Source: Vitellaria paradoxa (taxonomy: Eukaryota; Streptophyta; Magnoliopsida; Ericales; Sapotaceae). Taken from it: a stretch of 64,000 nt of DNA. This document shows, piece by piece, positions 33,351 through 45,286 of the stretch. A program made the translations under genes and the position numbers. The notes under the pieces were generated by a model that saw only the letters and a list, made by a program, of their open reading frames with translations, was not told the DNA's origin and did not search any database. The stretch spans positions 7,895,920-7,959,919 of the forward strand of contig CM034241.1 in NCBI GenBank assembly GCA_019916065.1. Direction: 5' to 3'. How positions within the stretch are numbered: the stretch's first letter is position 1; the number at the start of each line of letters is the position of its first letter.

Positions 33351-36300
33351 AATAAAAATCAAAGATCAACTTTTCCATAATCAAGCAAACACACCCTTAT
33401 CCACTGATGCAACTGTAATTATGATAAGCTTCTTCCTTGGACATGTCAATGGTGCATCAAGTCCTGCAAAAAGCTGCCTTGACAATACAAAAAATAAGTA
33501 CGTTTCATGACTTTTGAAGCTTTGGGTTTGCCGATCTTCCCGGTACTTCCTCTTCTTGTTTGTTCTCTGTGTCTCCTCTCTCTCTCTCTCCCCCCTGTTC
33601 TTTTTATTTTTTTTAAGCATAAAATAGAATCAGCGAGAGATCGCTTGAATGACGAACAAGTATAAAAGATTGAAAAGAGTAGATTGTGTAAATTGTTTTT
33701 GTTTGAATGATTAATCAAATTCATAAAAAAAAATTATTTGGATTGGTAAAAAGTAAGTTATTCCATAGTTCTAGACAAAAATTGTGTAAAAAAACTGATA
33801 AATTCTAAAAAATTTATAAAGAAGTAGATAAATTTGTATAGTTTTTTATAATCTTTTTGTAAAAATTTATAAAATTTAAATTTTGAAAGTGAACATATGG
33901 AAAACAAAAATGAAAAAAATTAGTAAAAGTATGTAAATTTTATAACTTTTGTACTTTTTTTGTAAGTTCCAGTAATTTTTGGTCAACCAAGCAGAGGCTA
34001 AATTTACCTTAATTACACGCACTTGCAAATCACACAATTTTTTTTTAAATTTTTTATATTATATATGTATAAATATATCTTCTTAATGTCTACATTACGT
34101 ACCCGGTTATCTTGAGTGTCAAATTTTGGTAAAAGAAAAATAAAAATAAATAAATTTTGAATTGTTACATATCTTACATATCTTTTGAAAAGTTTGAAAA
34201 AATTGAGAGAAGTTGATAAAAATTGAAAAAAGTAAAAAAGAAAAAAGTAGAAAAATTTTAATGTAGAAAAAATTAAAAAGAATTGATGAAAGTTAGAAAA
34301 TTTTCTATCAAATTTAACATTTCAAACGCGCACATGTCCTTACCGAAACAACAGACGGGGGGCGTGCACAATGGTTCCAATCCACTAATTAAAAGATTAA
34401 ATTAATTAAGCCAGATTCCATTGTGTTTTATCTTATTACTTAAGAAATTTTACTTTTATTCCCGTTGTTTCTTTGTCAATATTTTTTATTTCAATAACAA
34501 TTAATTATAAATTCTTGGTCTGAAAATCCATAGCTTCCCACTACCAACAAAGGGATCATGTCATATGTTTAAATCTTAGCCATCGAGTCATCCTAATGAT
34601 TAGGATTAAATATATGGCTCACAGTAAATGTTCATATTCCTCTCCAGCCAAGAGAAGAAAGGTTCAAAAAAAAAAAAAAAAAAAGAGAGAGAGAGAGAGA
34701 GACAGAGAGAGAAAAAAATCAATTTATTACTATGACTGTCTCTCTTTCCCGCTTTCTTTTGTTTTTCTTGTTTATTTTCTTCGTTCTAATTAGGTCTCTA
34801 CTCAAAAAAATAATTATTTAATGTTTCTAAAGCACATATTTTTAAAAGATGAAGAAAATAGTATTTAAATACATAAAATGTATAGCAAATATTTTTTTAA
34901 TATTTCTAGTAAATATATGGATTGGCTCGAGCCTATAACTTAAATTTTAAGTGTGAAAATAAGACAAATTTAAACGAATTTAATTGAGCTGAGCTAAAAT
35001 GTCTACCTTTAAATATAATTCCAATAAATCTAGAGCATGTTGAGTGAAAGTGTTCATCTTTAAATAAATAAAAATTTTAGTAAGGTAAATTTTTATACAA
35101 GAACTTTAGTTGGGTAAACTTTTATACAAATGATATTAGTATGCACTTTCACACTTATACGTTACCTTCAAAAAGAATTTTACACTTTACACTCTACGAT
35201 TCTCACACACTAAGCGCTAAGCTAAATTGTCTCTTACAAACTATGTTAGAGTCATCTCTCACACTTTATTCTCTTCAAAACTTTTCACTCTTACTTATTA
35301 TAAATGAAACCCAAGATAACTTATTTATACTAGTTTATAAGTTAATGATAGAACAATTTAAAAATATTTACAAATCTTGAAATTTTTAGTAAAATATTTA
35401 TAAAAAATTTTAACTAATTCAAGTAACTTACTTAAATAACTTAATTATAAGAAGATCATGAAAAATTTTAAAACTAAAAGGACGTATAAATAATTTTAAA
35501 AAATTGAGATAATTTTTAACAAGGCATGGTTCCATAAGAACCAAATAATTGCTATTCTTCCATCCACAAACTAATTGCGGTGGTACATTTGCCTAGCTTT
35601 TCTTGGTAATGCCATTGTCCAATTAAGATGCATGGTCTTGGGGTTGAATGTAACATTAATTTGATTTATGGAGTGTTTGATTGATTAAATTAATTAAAAT
35701 TTATTAATTTTTATATTTTTTTTAATTAAATTTTATCACTTATATTTTACGTTAAATTTTTATATTTTTACTGTACTTTTGATTAAATTTTTACTAATCA
35801 AACCTCCTAATTAATCACGATTTCCTCTGTTAGAGGGGTTATTAATAAAATTTCAAAAGACACGTCCCTTTTTTTATAATATATATATATATATATATGT
35901 ATAACTTCACAAGTGCACTTCGAGGCCAAGGGGTATCCGCTGTGAGAAAGTGCGTATCCGCTAGCACAGCTCTGAATAAAGTGGCCACAGTACAGTACTG
36001 AGCCACCGACACAGACACACAGGATTCCAAGAGATGGGCTAAGAGTACTTTTCAAAATGGGAAATCCACAACAAACAGATATGGAAGTACATCACAGAGA
36101 GGACACGTGAAGAAAAGAGAGTACGCTGACATTAATTTTAATATCATTGGCATTGAATTTAGAACGTTAGGTTAATGTCAACTTAGTAATACCAAGATTA
36201 AGACATTAAATTAAAATTTAATAATATTTAAATGCATTTACACTTTATTTTTAATTTTAACTACATTATTGTTTCTTAATTTGATGATTTGAGGTTCTTA

Positions 36301-36750
36301 CATTACAACAAATATAAATCTTCAAATCCCACGTGAAGACCCTTCTGCTTCTGCCTGTATTCATCTTCACTCCAAGCACCCAAGGGCGCATGGAAGCATA
36401 ATTTTTAATGATTTTTGGTATTTTTTTTTAAAAATTATTAATTGTAATTTTTAACATATCTGGTAAAATAAGAAATAATTTTTTAATAATTTTTAATTAC
36501 TTTTGTAACTTTTGGATATATAATAAAATTTTTAATAATTTTTTGATATTTTTTTAGTAACTTTTGATAACTTTTAGTAATTTTTGATAACTTTTAATTG
36601 AAAAGTTATTGTAATAAAGAAGAAAAGTGATAAAATTAGTATTTTGTCAAACACTTAAAAAGTAAAACTTTGGGATTTTTTTTTTTGTTAGAAATTGTGA
36701 TGCAAACGCTACCCTGGTAGTGTTGATGTAGGCCAAGTCGTATACAAGGT

Positions 36751-36781
<31 letters not shown>

Positions 36782-37726
36782 AATAATACGTATAGAACTC
36801 AGAATAAATTTTGGGAAGGGTCTATAGTAATGATAAGGGATGAGTCACGAAATTAATGGAACTTCGACCAAGGGTATCTTTTTTTTTTTTTTGGGTGGTA
36901 ATTAGGGTATGTTTAGGTTATGTTTGAGATATGCTAAATGAAATACCACCACAAGATCAGATGTGCTGTGCTCTGTGCATGTGGTCGATTCATGGTTGCA
37001 TATTTGTGTGTATGTGTGTGTCTGTGTGTGTACTTATATATTAAAATTTTGAAAGAACTTAGAACAAATATAATACTACATTAGAATTTTGAGTACTGAC
37101 AGTACTGTGATGCAACTAAAGGTGCAGAATGCAGATATACAACAGCGCCTGGGAATTGGTTTTTGCCCACAGTTAGGTTAATTTCAGCCACCTGAAAAAA
37201 GAAAAACAATGGGTTTCTCATGACTCAATGTAGGAACAACCCCATATGTAACATGAGCTGCCAGCAACTTTAGCCTTCTAGGTCCCCAATCAAATCATGA
37301 ATATGTACCTTAACCATAAAAAATAAAAATATATTAAAAGAAAAAGAGCACAAATCAAATTTTATACACTAATTTAATTACCCAAAAAAAAAAAAAAGAA
37401 TTTTATGCACTAATTTGTTCTTCCGACATTACACATACTAACATTTGGAGACACTAATATTTATACTGAATTGTTTTGCACAGATGATGTCTTCATGAAG
37501 CACATATATATATATATTATATATACACACACACAAACACACATATATACACAAAGCCAAATAAAAATAAAAAAAAAAAAGAGAGAAAGAGAGAGAGAGA
37601 AGAAGGAGAAGAACAAGAAAGAACAGCCACCCAACAGTTGGTAACATTTGGATAAAAATCTTACCTAGAATCCAATGCACACAAGATCCATAGACATAAA
37701 AATCATTGTCAATAACAAATCTAGGG

Positions 37727-39243
37727 TTACCGGTTTCTCCTTTCTCTGATCAAGACCGGTAGACCGCCAGCGAGAGTGGCGGTGAGACCAGGCGAGAACC
37801 GCAGCGGTGCACCATCACCACCACCACCAGCCGCGGCAGCTAGTTTGACGCTGAATTGCTTCAGCAGCGAAAGAGCCACGCATCCCAGCTCCATCACAGC
37901 CATCTCTTTCCCCAAGCACACCCTAATCCCACCTTGAAAAACCGGGTATTCAAAAGTGTTAATCTTCTTCCGATCACCATCTTCAACAAAAACCCCGCCC
38001 TCCTCCTTCAACCACCTCTCCGGCTTGAACTCCAAGCAGTCCGAACCCCAGATCTCCTCCATTCTTCCCATCGCGTAGGGATGATAACTCACCCTCGTCG
38101 CCTCTTCACCGGCGTTCCGTCGGGTAAAACGTCGTCGTCTACGCAGAATTTCGAATCGAATTGAATCGGCGGGAACAACCTCAAACTCTCGTACAACGTT
38201 GCTCGGAGATAATGAAGTTCCCTCATTTGCTTGTAGCTGCTGATGAGCTCTTGTTTCGCCCCAACGACTCGATCGGCCTCAGCCAGAATCGCTGACTCAA
38301 CCTCCGGGTTCTGAGCCAGCAACCAGAAGAGGCTGGTCAAGGCGGAGGCCATGGTGTCGCGGCCAGCCAAGAGAAAGCTCACCACGATGTCTCGTAGGTA
38401 TGTTTCATCGTTTTATGGTAACCATGAAACGAGAAAGAAGATCTTCTTGGGAGGAGAATCCCATTTTTTGCTTCTTCTTATAAGGTCTTGGGCTAAGAAG
38501 TTGATCATCTTGATGGCTTGTTTTAGCTCCTTCTCGGTGCCTAAATTAAACATCCTTTTTACCTTCCACACCCACGGCCAAGCAGTCATGGCTCTCTCGG
38601 CTGACAATTTGGAAGCTAGGTCGAAAAAAATGGCAAATTTCGACAACTCTAGAGAATTTGGCTCCAACCCAAATAAGAATTTGCAAATACTATCAAACGC
38701 AAATTTCTTGAACACTTCTTGTAAATCCAATATTTCTTCTTCTTCTTTGCTAGCAAGAGAGAGTAAAAGAGGGATTAGCCCGTTTTGGATCTCACAATTG
38801 ACTACATCAATAGCATAGGATCGTATTGAAACTCTTCCAAGCTCGACACTCGCTATTTTCCTCTGAAACCTCCACAACTCCCCGTCCACGTTGAAGATTC
38901 CCTTACCCAAGAAGTCACCAGGATTGAAGAGAAGGGTTTTTCCTTTTGGGTAATTCTCGAACCTTGTTTTTAGAATATGTTCGACGTTTTTGGGGTTAGC
39001 TGTTATAACGTTGTTTAGAACATGTATGTGGATGGTTCCAGTAGGAGAGTTTCGGAGGAGATGAGTGTACCAATCGCACAAGTTGTCGAATTGGCTAGAC
39101 CATTTTGAGGTCATATAAGTTTGACAAATCTCGCAGTTACAGTGCCAAAGCCTGAGCCTCAGTGCGTAGAGTAGGAGTCCCAAGAGAGAGATGGTGACGA
39201 GAAAGAAGATAAGCCAACAAAAGGAGGTGTGGAGAGACTCCAT
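37727..39243 (-). CDS. CYP94C1: CYP94C1-like cytochrome P450, single exon, five apparent 1-nt indels
   Basis: CYP94C enzymes are membrane-bound ER monooxygenases that oxidise the omega end of jasmonoyl-isoleucine (12-hydroxy to 12-carboxy form), turning off the hormone. Seen: ATG at 39243, hydrophobic anchor CWLIFFLVTISLLGLLLYAL, then CNCEIC, DWYTHLLRNSPTGTI, ANPKNVEHILKT, FLGKGIFNVDGELWRFQRK, I-helix FLLAGRDT (about residue 290), ESLR (about 352), LFPPIQFDSKF, HPYAMGRMEEIWG, FKPERW and heme site FQGGIRVCLG (Cys about 443). No intron, as usual for CYP94. Corrected length is about 505 residues. Breaks, in coding order: extra A in the A5 run (38937-38941) and a missing G near 38918-38922, between which GKPFSSILGD replaces the printed frame; a missing base near 38446-38448 and an extra A at 38411-38414, between which DLLSRFMVTI appears; a missing base near 38100. 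All lie at short repeats, so sequence error is likelier than decay. An earlier in-frame start at 39333 is less likely, since the anchor directly follows 39243. Confidence 0.9.
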
Positions 39244-39414
39244 GGATGTGAATTGATTGGAATAGAGACCAATGGGATGAGGAAGAGAAATTAAACAGTA
39301 CCGCCAACAAGAGAAACAGAGAAGAGAAAGCAATATTGTTTGATATTTGTGTTACTTATGCCTTTCATGTATAAGTTGTATTTTAATAAATGCTGCTCTG
39401 GTTACCAAGAAAAA

Positions 39415-39440
39415 GCTATATATATATATATATATATATG
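39415..39440 (-). promoter_or_regulatory. TATATA tract upstream of the P450, possible TATA element
   Basis: A (TA)n run lies about 170-200 bases upstream of the P450 start codon on the coding strand. It could supply a TATA box or be a neutral microsatellite; the sequence cannot decide. Confidence 0.3.
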
Positions 39441-39654
39441 TACCTTACACACATCCATAGAGTTGGACAACGTGGACTCTGACGACCAAGTTTTGTTAGT
39501 ACGGTAGACGTATGCATCCTTGCGTGTCACCTCTGAGTTCATATACGTATATACACACACATTTTTTTTTTAATGTATGTATACTGTGGTCTTAGAACAT
39601 TCAACCACCTGATTTTATCTTCAATCTCTGTACCCATTTTTGTGCGCATATCTT

Positions 39655-39826
39655 AGGGCCCGTTTTGGTGTGAAAAATTTACTGAAAATCTCCAAAAATC
39701 TCTATAAATCTCTGTTAATTTTATATCACATCAACTTTTTCTCTCACTGCACGCATTACGAACTTTCTCCAAACCACAATTTATCTCAATTTATCTCATT
39801 TTTTCTTACTCCAAACAAACCCTAAA
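39655..39826 (-). mobile_element. hAT-like MITE, 'gttcgtaatgcgtgcagt' family (copy 2, inverted)
   Basis: The complement reads GGGTTTGTTTGGAGTAAG at one end and GTGTGAAAAATTTAC near the other, with the family core GTTCGTAATGCGTGCAGTGA, GTGATATAAAATTAACAG and GAGATTTATAGAG between. The left end GGGCCCGTTTTGG is typical of hAT MITEs. Confidence 0.7.
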
Positions 39827-40034
39827 AGAGGCGGTGCAGTACACTTGGCCAGCAGAGAGCAGGCATTGAAGCCATGCTATATATTAAAAGAGAAATGCTT
39901 TATCATATAATTTTTTTTTTCGGAAAAATTTATAATAATAAAAATATATTTTAGTAAGTTTTGTTATTTAATTAATATTTTTTATTTAAAGAAAATAATA
40001 ATTATACATTAGAATGATATGTTATGATTATAAT

Positions 40035-40230
40035 CCGTTGAGTAGTAGCTCAATTGATAAAATTTTAAATTTACTTTTTAATAGTTATTAATTTAAATTT
40101 TCTCAGAGTTACTGGAATGCTTACCTAATTTAATTTTAGGATTCTAAGAATTAATCAGTTGAGGAGGGTTTACTCCATCTAACTCCAAAACTCAAAGAAT
40201 TAGTCGGTTGTGCAAGCAAACCCAATTCCC
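40035..40230 (+). mobile_element. tRNA-derived SINE-like sequence, degraded
   Basis: GTAGTAGCTCAATTGATAAA resembles a tRNA A-box start. A worn B-box region (AATTTAAATTTTCTCAG) lies about 35-40 bases on, followed by a non-tRNA body with the recurring words AAGAATTAATCAG and AAGAATTAGTCGG. It is not a functional tRNA. Confidence 0.4.
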
Positions 40231-41284
40231 TAAGTATTCAAAATATATATAGAGTTTTTTTTTTTGTTGAAAATGAAAATATCTATCAAATTATCTCCTT
40301 TTTTTTTTTATTTCGTCCTCAAACTATCAAACGTACTATTACACCGTTGAAGTATTTAATTCGGTTATCTTTGGTCTGAACACTAACTCTATCTATTACT
40401 TCAATGGATAAAGTTAGTGTTTGGACCAAATTGAATAAAATTAGATAGTTCGAGAATGTAATAGGTTGTGTTTGATAGTTTGATGATAAAATAGAAAAAC
40501 AATGGATAGTTTGTGAGATATTTTATAAAAAACTATATATATTATATATATCATTTATCAACTTCACATTAATTAATGATTAGGATTCAATTTTAAAAAC
40601 TTAAAGTTAAAAAATAACTTTAGACCTCCTTATCCAAATCTACGTGTGTATCTAAAGTTACCTACTTATCCAGCTAAGGTGTGTTTGGAATAGTTAAAAG
40701 TGAGATTAGTTGTGGGTTCGTAATTCATGTTGAATAACTTTTAGAAATTTTTTAAATATTTTAAAATATTTCATAGATTTATAATAAATCAAACGGAGCC
40801 TTATAGATCTTTTTAGAAGGATGGTTTTTTTTTTTTTTTTTCATGAAAGGTCACGTGCTTTCCAGCTAACTCGCACGAAAATTTAATGAAAATAAGAGGG
40901 CATATATGGTAATTTTAAGGCACAATATTTTTGAATATTTAGGAAGAAATTTACTATCAATTAATATGTATTTATATAAAAAATTATGTTTAGAGTTGTA
41001 TAAATTAGCATACATTTATAAAAATTGTAATTTCATAATTTGTATTTTGAATAAAAAATATATATTTTATAAAGATTTGTAGAGATTTTGAAAATTTCAA
41101 ACTGACACCAATTTGTGAAGGGTGGGATTTGGAAGAATATATGGAAAATGATGAAAGAAGATTTGGTAAGATCCTCGATAGCCTACGAAAGTATAGACAT
41201 GCTCAAAATAATTTGGGAACTTTGCAAAAAGCAAGGGCACTCCATGCATAATTTGCATGTGTTTGAAACTATTTGGTGAAGGAC

Positions 41285-41640
41285 AACATGAGGCGTGTTT
41301 GATCATGGATATGAGATGGGAGGCTAGAATATCAATATGTGATCCTATTTGATCCACGTTTAATTGATAAAAATAATCTGTATATATAATTAAGTTTGGA
41401 CTGTTAATTCCTTAAAATGTGATATATATATATATAATACTAGTGGAGATAGTATTGTACATCTCCCATTCTTTAGATTGCTTCTCGTTATAATCTAAAT
41501 ATTCAAATTATTTTACATATATACCAGTTTATTATTCTATCAAATTTCATCTCATATATTACTTTACATCTTACCAACCAAATACTAAATATTTAATCTT
41601 GCATAAAAATTTAATCATCCATATCTTATCAAACAGTATT
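41285..41640. mobile_element. TIR element, hAT-like MITE candidate
   Basis: The left GTGTTTGATCATGGATATGAG and the complement of the right end, CTGTTTGATAAGATATGGATG, form imperfect inverted ends around ~355 bases of AT-rich non-coding DNA. A related end occurs near 47230 ('tatgtttgattggagatattg'). Target-site duplications were not resolved. Confidence 0.4.
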
Positions 41641-41799
41641 ACTCATCCCTCACCATCCAATCCCTTCCATCAAAATAGCCAGGAGGAATGATGGGCAAAA
41701 GGAAACATCCTCTTGCTACATGTTCATTTTATCTATTGTTAGATATAGAATTGGATAGGAGATAGAATTCATTTCTAATTTTTATTCTACCTTTGATTA

Positions 41800-42410
41800 T
41801 ATTATTTTTTTATGTTAGTATCCACTTTAGAATATCAGTTATGATATTATTTACATCCTATGAGAGTTGTTATATTGACAATAAAACTGTACATAAACGT
41901 AGGATAAAATTACACCTCCTATCTCAAGTAATTAACAAACATGCTTTTATTGCATTTAAAGGGCATATGATGAATATATTATCAAAACCGAGTAATTTGG
42001 ATTATCTAATAAGGGAGCCGCATTAATGGAAACTGATATAGGATAGATTTGATATTCCCTAATTTTCTTTTAAATCAGTATTACTAATTTAGTTTGGATT
42101 TTGTTTTATTCTTATTTTAATTAGGATTAGATTTTATTGATTTGAGTTCCAAATAAAATTTGAATTGGATAAAAAGATTCTTGAAAGCCCATCCTAATTA
42201 AGATTAGATTTATAATTAATTTTTCTTATAATAGAGATTTTTATAGACACTTTTCATCTAAGTTATTCAATTTAATTCAATTATTCAATATGTTTAATTA
42301 AGAATTTTGTATTTTAATTTAATTCTTGTGTATTTAAGAGTAATCTACTACATTCGAGAACAATATCTCGCTAGCGTCCCACTGCTCCGTTAGTAACAAA
42401 CACTGAAACA
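41800..42410 (+). mobile_element. Probable copia-like retrotransposon remnant
   Basis: At 41870-42025 the reading DNKTVHKRRIKLH ... FIAFKGHMMNILSKPSN loosely follows the end of copia RNase H ('F...K.Q.ADI.TKPL'). Next comes LTR-like AT-rich sequence with GATTTGATATTCCCTAATTT and TAAATCAGTATTACTAATT, wording common in plant copia LTRs. No paired LTR or target duplication was found. Confidence 0.4.
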
Positions 42411-44427
42411 TAAGAGCAAATTCATTATGTATAAAAAAAATTTGATTAAAAATATAAGACATTTAATAAAAAAAATTTAAAATAATGACAGAATCATAAT
42501 CCCCCAGCCTACAGATAACTATGTCCTTATCAATGATGCTGAAATATTAATTATGTATTTATTTTCAAATCAACTTCTGTATGGTGTTTGGGTGGTAAAA
42601 CAATGAAAATCAAGATCGGAAGATCATCACATTCATGAAAGCCAGATCTTCTCCTTGAAAAATGATATAAATACCCCCCACATCCTCTTCTAATTCCGTT
42701 GAGATATATTGGTGTCCAGAAACTCCAACACGTTTCGGAAAGAGAAGTTGATGCTTCTTTGCCAATTTTCTTTTTTAATTATTTTTTTTAATCTTGTGCT
42801 AGAATTATGTATCAATAACATTTTTGTAATAAAAATATATATTTAATTTTTATGCTTTAAAATTGATTGGCTCGCAAAAAAATTCACGTTACTCTAAAAC
42901 TTTTTTAGTAAATGATGAATCAATAATTTCGTATCATCTCGAAAGTTCTATTCGATTTTGAAAAATTGTCAAGTATAAAGATGTGATACTTATTAAAAAG
43001 TCTCCGATATTTAAGTTAAAAGAAAGTTAAGGAAGTAATTTGTTAGAATTTAGTAAGGTAAGAATATTGTACCATATACTTAAGAAGATGGTATATACAA
43101 AAGTGCGAAACTTGCATAGATAAGATGCATACGAGCCTCACATAATCATGCTTCTTTTTAATTAAGTTATGCCACCTGTATTGTAAATCTCAAGACCGAT
43201 TCTTTCAATTAGTTATCAAAAACCGTTAAAAAGTAAGCAATATTTCATAAGCATATATCATGAAATATGTTATAGAATGGTTATATACATGATTGTGACG
43301 TAAGTTGTCATGTTTTTAATGTAACAGTTATTCGAGCCCGATAAAAATCCAGATTACTCGGTTAGCTCGGGTTATTAGCGTGGTTATTTGGATAAACTTG
43401 CTTGTTTGTGAGCCACCCCATCAATAAAGAATTCTGGTTTTGAAAGAGATTACTATTTAGTTGAGAAAAAATTTCAACCAGTAATAACTTTATAAAATTA
43501 AATTGATGTTAGAATACATAATAAATTTTATATTTTAGGTAATTTTTAATTATTTTGATGTTCAATTTAATTTAAATTTTATGTTTATGATTATATTTTA
43601 ATTGATCAATTACTACTGACACCTGGATCCGGTCACTTTTTAATTGGTCGATTTGGAGAAGATGGTTTTGTTTCTCCATTAACCTAATCAATGGAGATAA
43701 TCAATTGATGGCGACACCACATAGTAACTGTAATTTAATTAAGTCCAGTGGTACGTAATTTTACCATTATTTCATTCATTAGAAAGAGAAACAAAGCACA
43801 TGGAAAAATAATTGGTTGGTTGTTAAAGGGTCATCATTAGAAGTGACGTGAAAAACCCACTAATGATGGAAGCTTGTGGTTAAAGATGCTAATATTATAT
43901 ATATATATAATGATTGTGATGTTATGTCAACGTGTATTAATAAAATAAAACATAGGGCCGTTGAATTCTAACAACTTCAAAAAAAAAAAAAATTTTAAAT
44001 TTTAGAACTTTTAACTTTTTTAATTTAAAAAATTTTACTTTTTAAAAAAAAATTCTATCAAAATCTATTTAAAATAAACAATTATAGTTCATTATGACAC
44101 AGATTTTGACAAATTTTTTAAAAATTGAATTGATATTTGTGTCAAAAAAATTCATAAGACTCTAAAAATTTAAAAAATTTTTCAATTAAATGTTATCACG
44201 TGTCATTTTTATATGATTTTTAATAACTTTATATCAAATCAAACTATAAACATTCAATAATTATTCCAAACAACTTGTTACACTCTAAAATATCACACCA
44301 AACGGCGCATAAATAAAACTAGCAAGAGACTGGGCCATATCGTACCTGCCATTGAATAAACTAGTTATCAACACGTTTTTATTGAAAGGGAAGTTTGACG
44401 ATGCCAACTTTACCCCAAATGAGAATT

Positions 44428-44932
44428 GGGTAAATTAATCTACTTTTCTTTTATATTTAAGTAATTACATTTACTATCTCTAAAGTTTAAAAATTACATT
44501 ATTTCTTTTATTTTAAGATATCATTACATTGATCTCTTTTTTGTTAAATCAATCATTAAAGTTAAGCAAAACTGTCAAGCTAACTAGACTTTAGATGCTT
44601 TTGTCATTTTACTGTCCATTTCTCACATATTTGCCATTTCTTTTCTTTTACAAAAAGTTTAAAAAATATGGTAGTAAAACAAGCAAGAACAAAGATTTTT
44701 AGGAATTTTAGTTAAAAAAAAAATTTGAGAAAAATGTGAGGGAGAGGGAAAAATAAGAAAATCACATAAAATTTTAGTTATTTTAACATTTTCTATTAAG
44801 TTTTAATAGTTTATTTAACAGAAGGGGTTAATAATAATAATATTTTAAATAAAAAAATAAGTAAATTTTTAAATATTGAGAGATAGTAAATATAATTGTT
44901 CATATTGAAAGAGAAGCGTGCGTAATTTACCC
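44428..44932. mobile_element. Mutator-type MITE with perfect 9-bp target duplication
   Basis: A 505-bp element has long inverted ends: the left reads GGGTAAATTAATCTAC ... ATTTACTATCTCT, and the right complement begins GGGTAAATTACGCACG. ATGAGAATT flanks both sides exactly (44419-44427 and 44933-44941). It is non-coding. It is the closest relative of the element at 56134-57741 and preserves that family's uninterrupted form. Confidence 0.88.
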
Positions 44933-45286
44933 ATGAGAATTTTATATGTACATCTCATGGAATTACCCATGCGAAACATGTTGAAAATTTACTGTGCTAA
45001 TAATTAATTTAATCTCAAAAGCACAACTAAATATTTAATTATATGCGCGAAAAATATGTATAAAAATTTAGGTCCTATTTGACAAAATTCTCAATTTTTA
45101 ATTTTTAGTTTTCATTTTATTTTTTTAAAAATTGAATCTAAAAACTTATTTGATCGATTTGCTTTCAATTTTTAGTTTCTTAAAAAATGAAAATTGTTTT
45201 TAAAATTTTTAAAAACTATGAAAACATAAAAAAAATTATTTTTATTTTCAGTTTTATTTTCCTTCACCATTTTCCTTCACCATGAG

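Larger units (their letters stand above)
27800..37430. other. Gene-poor AT-rich region
   Basis: No convincing gene was found. The stretch has TA/TATA microsatellites (28020, 30715, 35880, 36750), a GA run (34680-34711) and a TG run (37005-37035). MITE-like debris with 'cgtttggagtgataaaa' wording lies near 30020-30170 and 30300-30430. Three islands of less AT-rich sequence (29810-29960, 35900-36120, 37080-37290) encode nothing I recognise. Confidence 0.5.

Noticed and set aside
41097..41357. Minus-strand open frame of 86 codons
   Set aside because: It partly overlaps a TIR element and shows no family resemblance, start context or codon signal.
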